Assembly (NCBI GenBank): GCA_017531845.1
Contig: JAFXKI010000006.1
Location: 1 to 64,000 of the forward strand
DNA from: Opitutales bacterium
Lineage (GTDB): Bacteria > Verrucomicrobiota > Verrucomicrobiia > Opitutales > UBA953
Reading direction: 5' to 3'
DNA: 64,000 nucleotides
Below the pieces are notes generated by a model. The model was not told where the DNA came from and did no database searches. It was given only the letters and a program-made list of their open reading frames with translations. A program made the translations under genes and the position numbers. Below are positions 58,174 to 64,000 of this stretch, in pieces. The stretch's first letter is position 1; every line of letters begins with the position of its first letter.

Positions 58174-60414
58174 ATGGCGATTCCGCAGAAAAAAATGAAC
58201 ATTCCGGAAGATACGCTTGTCGGCGTATTGGAACGTATCATTTTTTTTAACGACGAAAATTTTTACACCATCGGCGAAGTTTGCGAGGAGGCTACGCGCG
58301 AAACTTTTACGGTCGCGGGAACGCTTCCGTCCGTTCAATGCGGGGAGACGCTCGAATTGCGCGGTGTGTGGACGAGCCATCCGACGCACGGGCGACAGTT
58401 CAAAATATCCTCGTTTTCATCGAAGCTTCCGTCGAGCGTCCATGGTATTCGCAAATATCTCGGAAGCGGGCTGGTGCGCGGAATCGGAAAAACTTACGCC
58501 GCGCGCATTGTAGAGCACTTCGGTGCGGACACGCTTCGGATTATTTCGGAAGAATCCGCGCGCCTGCGCGAAATTCCCGGCATCGGCGCGCAACGCGTTC
58601 GCGCTATCAAGGAATCCTGGGACGAACAGTTCGCCTTGCGGGAGGTGATGATTTTTCTCCAAACCTACGGCGTAACCACGGCTCAATGCCTGCGCATAGT
58701 TAAAGCCTACGGCGCGGACGCTAAAAAAACTTTGCAGGAAAATCCCTATCGCCTTGCGCAGGATATCGACGGTATCGCGTTCCCTACGGCGGACAAAATC
58801 GCCTCTAATCTCGGGCTTCCCACCGAAGGGAAACAGCGCATCGAAGCCGGCGTTTTTTACGCGATGCAGCTTGCGGAGGCAGACGGAAATACGGCGTTCC
58901 CGAAAGACGAATTGATCGCAAAAGCAACGGAGCTTTTGGGAACGGATCCGGGGTTGCCGGAAAAAACGGTCGCCGAAATGCTCGAAACCGGGCGCTTTGT
59001 TTATGCCGACGTGCCCCGCTATGTGCGTAATCCGGACGGCTCGCGTTCCCGCGAGATTGTCCGGCTTTTGCAAAAACGCGATTACGCTCACGCCGAGCGC
59101 GATATCGGAGCCTGTGTTTCCGCGCTTTTAGAAACGCCGAACCGCTTGCCGCCGATTCACATCGATCGCGCTTTGGTTTGGGCGCAAAACCGCGCGGGCT
59201 TTACGTTCGCACCCGAGCAGGCGGATGCCGTTAAAACGGCACTTCGCGAAAAAATCTCCGTCATTACCGGCGGTCCGGGAACGGGAAAAACAACGATTCT
59301 CCAGGCGATTTGTTCGATTCTTCGTGCAAAAAACGTGCGGGTTACGCTCGCCGCGCCGACGGGGCGCGCCGCTCAGCGCATGAGCGAAACCGCCGGAATG
59401 CCGGCTGGAACGATTCATCGCATTCTCAAGCCGGAACCCTTGCTCGGCGGTTTTTCTTTTAACGAAAAAAATCCTCTCGTGACGGATTTTGTCATTGTGG
59501 ATGAAGCGTCGATGCTGGACACGAAACTTGCCGCCGCGCTTTTTCGCGCCGTTCCCGCAGCAGCGCATCTCGTGCTTGTCGGCGACGTAAATCAGCTTCC
59601 GAGCGTCGGCGCGGGTAATGTATTGAATGATTTGATACAAAGCAGGCGAGTGGCTGTTACGAAGCTTAGCGCGGTTTTCCGTCAGGGCAAGCGTAGCGGG
59701 ATCGTTACGGCTGCGCATGCGATTTTGCAGGGGGATGCGCATACGCCACAACCGGTTCAGGAAAGCGTTTTTGAGTTTGATCCGGAGGGCGACATTCATT
59801 TTATCCGGGCAAGCGGTGCGGAAGACTGCGTAAAAAAAACGCTCGTGCTGGCAACGCAGGCAATTCCGCGCCTTCTCGGCATTCGTTCTGCGGAGGAAAT
59901 ACAGGTGCTTGTGCCCGTTCATCGCGGGAACGCGGGTGTGCAGAATTTTAACGCCGTTTTGCAGAAAGCTTTTAAAAAAAGCGGAGTGGTCGGCGTTCCC
60001 GCCGCCGGAGGCACGCGCCTTGAGCTCGGGGACAAAGTTTTACAAAATCGCAACAATTACGATAAAAACGTTTTTAACGGCGATCTCGGGCGTATAGACG
60101 ATGTTTCACCGGAGGCGGGAACGCTTTCCGTAAAATTTTCTGATGTGCGTGCGGATTACGAGCGCGGCGAGCTCGGTGAACTTCAGCTCGCTTACGCCAT
60201 AACGATTCACAAATCGCAGGGATCCGAATTCCCGGTGGTGATAATTCCGCTTTTGAAAGCGCATTTTATGATGCTTAAGCGGAATTTGATTTATACGGCA
60301 ATTACGCGCGGGCGAAAAAAAGTATTTATTGTCGGCGAGCCGGCGGCGTATTCCATGGCGGTGCGCAATGCGGATTCCGCCAAGCGTTGGACAGGGCTTC
60401 CGGCACGACTGTAA
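58174..60414 (+). CDS. recD2: RecD2-type ATP-dependent 5'-3' DNA helicase
   Basis: 746 residues. The N-terminal OB-like and helix-hairpin-helix region (RKYLGSGLVRGIGKTYAARI; LREIPGIGAQRVRAI), absent from RecD of RecBCD, defines RecD2. SF1B motifs: VITGGPGTGKTT (Walker A, ~366-375), LAAPTGRAAQRM (Ia), FVIVDEASMLD (II), LVGDVNQLPSVGAGNVL (III), then LAYAITIHKSQGSEFPVV (V) and LIYTAITRGRKKVFIVG (VI). Likely DNA repair or recombination without RecBC. No recB/recC nearby. Confidence 0.94.
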   Translation: MAIPQKKMNIPEDTLVGVLERIIFFNDENFYTIGEVCEEATRETFTVAGTLPSVQCGETLELRGVWTSHPTHGRQFKISSFSSKLPSSVHGIRKYLGSGLVRGIGKTYAARIVEHFGADTLRIISEESARLREIPGIGAQRVRAIKESWDEQFALREVMIFLQTYGVTTAQCLRIVKAYGADAKKTLQENPYRLAQDIDGIAFPTADKIASNLGLPTEGKQRIEAGVFYAMQLAEADGNTAFPKDELIAKATELLGTDPGLPEKTVAEMLETGRFVYADVPRYVRNPDGSRSREIVRLLQKRDYAHAERDIGACVSALLETPNRLPPIHIDRALVWAQNRAGFTFAPEQADAVKTALREKISVITGGPGTGKTTILQAICSILRAKNVRVTLAAPTGRAAQRMSETAGMPAGTIHRILKPEPLLGGFSFNEKNPLVTDFVIVDEASMLDTKLAAALFRAVPAAAHLVLVGDVNQLPSVGAGNVLNDLIQSRRVAVTKLSAVFRQGKRSGIVTAAHAILQGDAHTPQPVQESVFEFDPEGDIHFIRASGAEDCVKKTLVLATQAIPRLLGIRSAEEIQVLVPVHRGNAGVQNFNAVLQKAFKKSGVVGVPAAGGTRLELGDKVLQNRNNYDKNVFNGDLGRIDDVSPEAGTLSVKFSDVRADYERGELGELQLAYAITIHKSQGSEFPVVIIPLLKAHFMMLKRNLIYTAITRGRKKVFIVGEPAAYSMAVRNADSAKRWTGLPARL

Positions 60415-60466
60415 AAAAATTAGGAATGAGGAATTAGAAATAAATCTTCCTCATTCCTAATTTTTT
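60415..60466. terminator. Bidirectional terminator between recD2 and rubrerythrin
   Basis: AAAAAATTAGGAATGAGGAA (60415-60434) pairs with TTCCTCATTCCTAATTTTTT (60447-60466) around an AT-rich loop. It serves two convergent genes. It uses the word-repeat style rather than the GGGAACG motif. Confidence 0.87.
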
Positions 60467-60470
60467 CCGA

Positions 60471-61046
60471 TTACCAATTTTCGGCGAGAAGCTCGAAATG
60501 CGCCTGTGCGTGCGCGCAAGCCGGGCACTCAATCGGGGCTTTTTCCGCTTCGCAAATATAACCGCAATTGCGGCAACGCCACCAGACTTTGCCGTCTTTT
60601 TCAAAAACGGTGCCGTTTTCGATATTGGCGAGAAGCCCGCGATAGCGTTTTTCGTGCTGCTTTTCGGCGATGGCAACATTGCGGAAAACTTCGGCGATTT
60701 CCGGGAAGCCTTCTTTGTCGGCGGTTTCCGCGAACGCTGGATAATCGGTGGACCATTCGCCGTACTCTCCGTCGGCGGCGGCTTTCAGGTTTTCTGCCGT
60801 GGAGCCGATAACGCCTGCCGGGAACGATGCGGTGATTTCAACGCAACCGCCTTCGAGGAATTTGAAAAAGCGCTTGGCGTGTTCTTTTTCCTGATTCGCG
60901 GTCTCTTCGAAAATGTCGGCAATCTGAACGAAGCCGTCTTTTTTCGCCTTGCTCGCGAAATAGTTATAGCGCATACGCGCCTGAGATTCTCCTGCAAATG
61001 AATGGAGCAGGTTCTTTTCGGTTTGGGTGCCTTTTAGGGATTTCAT
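60471..61046 (-). CDS. rbr: Rubrerythrin
   Basis: 191 residues from ATG at 61044-61046 ([20 protein letters not shown]); the upstream extension is basic and not conserved. Non-haem di-iron peroxidase that reduces hydrogen peroxide in anaerobes. The ferritin-like domain has both ExxH ligand sets ([24 protein letters not shown]). The C-terminal rubredoxin domain has CRNCGYICE and CPACAHAQ as Fe(Cys)4 ligands. Indicates an anaerobic or microaerobic life. Confidence 0.96.
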   Translation of the reverse strand: MKSLKGTQTEKNLLHSFAGESQARMRYNYFASKAKKDGFVQIADIFEETANQEKEHAKRFFKFLEGGCVEITASFPAGVIGSTAENLKAAADGEYGEWSTDYPAFAETADKEGFPEIAEVFRNVAIAEKQHEKRYRGLLANIENGTVFEKDGKVWWRCRNCGYICEAEKAPIECPACAHAQAHFELLAENW

Positions 61047-61165
61047 GTTAATCAGATGGGTTAAAAACAAACGCAATCGTAAGCTTTTTTTGCTTGGGAG
61101 GGAAGCCGGGAAATACGAATTTGCCCGCAAATTTTTGCGGAGCACCGCGGCTTGGCGAGAGAATT

Positions 61166-62659
61166 TCAGTTCCCGTGTTTGAGTTTTTGTTCCGCGTCGC
61201 GGAGATGTTCCGGAGTGTCTGCCTGAAGTTGTAAAATGTCTTCGGCCTGCAAGATGACGTTCCCGCGCGGTGTGAGAAAGTTTTCTCCGCGCTTCATCAT
61301 AACGACGAGGGTGCCGTGCGGGAACGCGAGTTCGGCAAGCGTTTTTCCCGTTCCCGCGTCGTTGTCCGAGAGCGTGATTTCAGCGTTCACGGTATTGATG
61401 TCTTCCGTCGAGCGGTCAAAGGCGGAGGGCGGCGTGTTTTCATCCGCAGTCAGGCGGAGCCATTTTGCCATTTTAAAAAGCGTGGTACCCTGCAATACGA
61501 GCGAGGAAACGGAAATAAAGAAAACGATGTTGAAAATGAGCGTTGCCGTTTTTTCATTAAAACCCGGCGTGGAAAGCGGAATGAGCGCGAAAACGATAGG
61601 GACGGCTCCGCGTAATCCGACCCACGAAACGAATGTGAGCGCACGCGTTCCCGTCCGAAACGGCGCAAGGCAAAGCGTAACCGCAAGAGGACGAACTGCG
61701 AAAATAAGAATCAGCGAAATGATAATGCCGACAACTGCGACGGCTTTTATCGCCGCGAAATTTGCGAAAAGTCCCAGCGAGATAAAGAGCAAGAGTTGCA
61801 TCAGCCAAGCGAAGCCTTCGTGGAAGTTCAGCATGGCTCGTTTGTGAATGAAATTTGCATTCCCGAGAATGAGACCGGCGAGATAAACGGCAAGAAATCC
61901 GTTCCCGTTAAGCATTTTTGTGGCGGCGAAAGCAAATGCCGTCATCGCCAAAATCAAAACCGGATAGAGCCCTTCCACATAAAGCCGGGCTTTGTTGATG
62001 ACGAGGACCATAAGCTTCCCGAATGCGAATCCGAGCGCGGCACCGAGCCCCAGACTCACCGTAAGCTGAAAAACCGCCGTGCGGATTTGCGGAATTTCCG
62101 TTCCCGTGTTTTGTGCAACGAGGTAAGTTACCAGCGAAACGGTTAAAACATACGCCATCGGATCGTTTGAGCCGCTTTCCAGCTCAAGCATCGGTCGAAG
62201 ATTGTTTTTCAGCGTGGTGCGCTGTGAGCGAAAAATCGAGAATACGGATGCCGCGTCGGTCGAAGAAACGATAGCTCCCAGCAGAAGGGATTCGGGAAGC
62301 GTAAAATGGACGGCGACGAAAGGTAAGTTTGACAGTCCGAAAATTGCGAATCCGAGCAACCCCGCTGTCAGCAACACGCCGAGCGTGGATAAAATAATGC
62401 CCTGCGGCAAAACCGGGCGCACATCGCGGAATTTCGTGTCCAATCCGCCGGCGAACAAAATGAAAACGAGAGCGAGTTCCCCGATGAGGCTTGTTGTCAG
62501 TGTGTTTTCAAACACGATTTCCTGCCCGGCAAGAATCCCGATTCCGAGAAAAAGTAAAAGCATCGGCACGCCGATTTTGTAGGATGCCTTGCTCGCCAAG
62601 ATACTGGTGAAGAGCAAAACGGAGAAGATGAGCAGGTAATTGTCCGGGGTGAAATTCAT
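61166..62659 (-). CDS. K+/H+ antiporter, CPA1 family (NhaP2/CvrA type) with RCK-C domain
   Basis: 497 residues. About 12-13 membrane segments: [35 protein letters not shown], and [17 protein letters not shown] with the ion-binding ND pair, then [15 protein letters not shown]. The cytoplasmic C-terminus (~400-490) ends in a TrkA-C/RCK-C domain ([32 protein letters not shown]), the mark of CvrA/NhaP2-type antiporters controlling cytoplasmic potassium and pH. Divergent from uppP. Confidence 0.92.
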   Translation of the reverse strand: MNFTPDNYLLIFSVLLFTSILASKASYKIGVPMLLLFLGIGILAGQEIVFENTLTTSLIGELALVFILFAGGLDTKFRDVRPVLPQGIILSTLGVLLTAGLLGFAIFGLSNLPFVAVHFTLPESLLLGAIVSSTDAASVFSIFRSQRTTLKNNLRPMLELESGSNDPMAYVLTVSLVTYLVAQNTGTEIPQIRTAVFQLTVSLGLGAALGFAFGKLMVLVINKARLYVEGLYPVLILAMTAFAFAATKMLNGNGFLAVYLAGLILGNANFIHKRAMLNFHEGFAWLMQLLLFISLGLFANFAAIKAVAVVGIIISLILIFAVRPLAVTLCLAPFRTGTRALTFVSWVGLRGAVPIVFALIPLSTPGFNEKTATLIFNIVFFISVSSLVLQGTTLFKMAKWLRLTADENTPPSAFDRSTEDINTVNAEITLSDNDAGTGKTLAELAFPHGTLVVMMKRGENFLTPRGNVILQAEDILQLQADTPEHLRDAEQKLKHGN

Positions 62660-62846
62660 GTGTTTTTAATCTTTACCAAAACTGTTTCCGCCTGTCGATA
62701 GAGAGTGAGTTTAAAAGGGAAATCGCGCGTTCCCGTCATGAGAGACGGGGACGGCGCGGGACGGAGAACACCTGCTTTCGTGCGAAAGTTTTTTTTGTGT
62801 CGGCAGAAATTGTGATTTTTTGCAAAATGCATTCCCTTTTTTTTTT

Positions 62847-63845
62847 ATGAAAAAATTTATTTCCGCCATTTTGGTTTTTGTCGCTTGTCTGAGCGTTCCC
62901 GCGTTTGCGGCGGGGTCCGTTCCCGCCGAGGAGGTTTTTGATGCGAAAAGCGCGGCGATTCTCGGCGTGGTCGAAGGTTTGACGGAATATTTGCCCGTTT
63001 CTTCAACGGGGCATTTGATTTTGGCGAATGCCGCACTGGAATTGGATTCGGATTCGGCGATTGTTGCGCGCGGCGGCGAAGGAATTGTGCGCGATGGCGA
63101 CGGCTCGGATTTCACGGTGAAAGAGGCGGCGGACGCGTATTCGATTATCATCCAGTTCGGCGCGATCATCGCCGTGCTTTTTGCGTATTGGAAACGCTGC
63201 ACGGGAACGCTTGTCGGCGTGTTTCGGCGCGATCCCGCGAGTTGGCGGCTCTCACGCAACCTGATTGTCGCGTTTGTGCCGGCTGCCGGGCTCGGGTTTA
63301 TTTTTTCGGATAAAATCGAGGAATATTTGTTCAATCCGGTAACGGTGGCGGTGGCACTCATCGTCGGGGGCGTTCTGATGCTTGTCGTCGATAAGCGCCA
63401 GAAAAAACGTGCGGCACTCGGCGAAGATGCGGGAACGGAAAAGCTTGATTTGCAGGATTTGTCGGTGAAGCAATCGCTGACAATCGGGCTGATGCAATGT
63501 ATCGCGCTTTGGCCGGGAATGAGCCGCTCGATGGCAACGATTGTCGGCGGCTATGTTGCGGGGCTTTCGCCGCGACGAGCGACGGAATTTTCATTTTTGC
63601 TGGGCTTGATTACGCTTTCCGCGGCATCGGTTTATAAAACGCTGAAGTGCGCGCCGCAGATGTTGGAATCCTTCGGCGCGGAAGTTTCGGCGGTCGGCTT
63701 GGCGGTGGCTTTTGTTTCGGCGTTTGCCTCGGTGAAATGGATGGTGAACTGGATTTCCAAGCACGGGCTTTCGGCGTTTGCGTGGTATCGTTTTGGTTTG
63801 GCGGCGCTCGTCCTTGTTTGCTGCTTGTGTTTCGATACATTGTAA
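62847..63845 (+). CDS. uppP: Undecaprenyl-diphosphatase (UppP/BacA)
   Basis: 332 residues from ATG at 62847. Dephosphorylates undecaprenyl diphosphate at the inner membrane to recycle the cell-wall lipid carrier. Catalytic motifs VVEGLTEYLPVSSTGHLIL and LWPGMSRSMATIVGGYVAGL are intact. Two oddities: an extra signal-like N-terminus (MKKFISAILVFVACLSVPAF, ~25 residues before the usual start) and an insertion of about 25 acidic residues (ALELDSDSAIVARGGEGIV and on) between the first motif and DAYSIIIQFGAI. About 330 residues against a usual ~270. Confidence 0.93.
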   Translation: MKKFISAILVFVACLSVPAFAAGSVPAEEVFDAKSAAILGVVEGLTEYLPVSSTGHLILANAALELDSDSAIVARGGEGIVRDGDGSDFTVKEAADAYSIIIQFGAIIAVLFAYWKRCTGTLVGVFRRDPASWRLSRNLIVAFVPAAGLGFIFSDKIEEYLFNPVTVAVALIVGGVLMLVVDKRQKKRAALGEDAGTEKLDLQDLSVKQSLTIGLMQCIALWPGMSRSMATIVGGYVAGLSPRRATEFSFLLGLITLSAASVYKTLKCAPQMLESFGAEVSAVGLAVAFVSAFASVKWMVNWISKHGLSAFAWYRFGLAALVLVCCLCFDTL

Positions 63846-63914
63846 AGCGGATTTTTCTTAGAAAATTTTTACTTCGGACGGGGCGTTTTCTCGCTTGCAT
63901 AAGTTGGGGGAATC

Positions 63915-64000
63915 GGGAATGCTTGAGGCGGTCGGGTCCCATACGATAAGTGCCGGCGAACCCCGTCAGATCCGGAAGGAAGCAGCGGCTGTCAGGTTCC
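63915..64000 (+). ncRNA. ffs: Signal recognition particle RNA (4.5S), 5' part
   Basis: The SRP domain IV core is unmistakable: GTCAGATCCGGAAGGAAGCA then GC (63965-63986), with the GGAA tetraloop and the symmetric/asymmetric internal loops. Upstream GGGTCCC...GTGCC and GGCGAACCCC fit the small bacterial 4.5S form. The molecule runs past the window edge. The 5' end is my estimate from the usual distance of ~55 bases to the core. No protein gene is present here. Confidence 0.9.

Noticed and set aside
63647-63949. Plus-strand 100-codon frame near the right end
   Set aside because: It overlaps uppP and the SRP RNA in another frame and has no conserved features.

Overview
The window (64 kb, mostly protein coding, moderately GC-rich) looks like a chromosomal segment of a Gram-negative bacterium of the PVC group, probably Verrucomicrobiota (Opitutia-like). 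I infer this from two PEP-CTERM proteins whose C-termini run PEP, hydrophobic stretch, Arg cluster. Supporting signs are a type III glutamine synthetase, RNase HIII, two complete RND efflux systems with outer-membrane factors, lipoprotein signals and a TonB-like inner-membrane/PA14 protein. The taxonomic call is inference. A sialic-acid lyase/anomerase pair suggests access to host glycans.

Layout. 1-1.2 kb: 3' end of a 5S rRNA gene with its terminator, then an AT-rich patch with a broken sulfatase-modifying-factor (FGE) gene. 1.2-12 kb: PEP-CTERM protein, double-thioredoxin protein, ilvB, metX, arginine/tyrosine phosphatase, smpB, rpoZ, an OppF-type ATPase, rsmA and a UMF1-type MFS protein. 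12-20 kb: Lrp-type regulator with aminotransferase (alaR-alaT-like), CoA-transferase, thiM, lipoprotein, ABC ATPase, lemA, HU and tRNA-Asn. 20-29 kb: nanA, nanQ, gmk, tRNA-Ser, rsmE, rnhC, glycosyltransferase, HAD phosphatase, four-helix-bundle protein, trmL and a DEDDy exonuclease. 29-44 kb: two full RND efflux operons separated by hisF, a single-domain GMP synthetase, tRNA-Leu and a TetR regulator. 44-64 kb: LamG-like PEP-CTERM protein, glnN (GSIII), TonB/PA14 protein, a BASS-type transporter, rarA, serA, a POT peptide transporter, aroA, recD2, rubrerythrin, a K+/H+ antiporter, uppP, and the start of the SRP RNA at the right edge.

The most striking property is not a gene. The heptamer GGGAACG (complement CGTTCCC; usual context GCGGGAACG) occurs about 200 times by hand count, roughly one per 320 bp, against about 8 expected by chance over both strands. 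It lies on both strands, inside genes in every reading frame and between genes. Closely spaced inverted pairs form the stems of most of the strong intrinsic terminators. This is the behaviour of DNA uptake sequences in Neisseriaceae and Pasteurellaceae, but with a motif I do not recognise as described. A few stretches lack it (1-1193 and 19,471-21,077 among the longest) and may be more recent arrivals.

A second layer is a set of dispersed intergenic elements. There are two ~205-bp MITE-like copies bounded by GCAAATTGAAATTTG inverted repeats, and a related pair of arms flanking a four-helix-bundle gene. A nested-hairpin family sits inside operons. There are also low-complexity word repeats resembling those scattered in other bacterial genomes.
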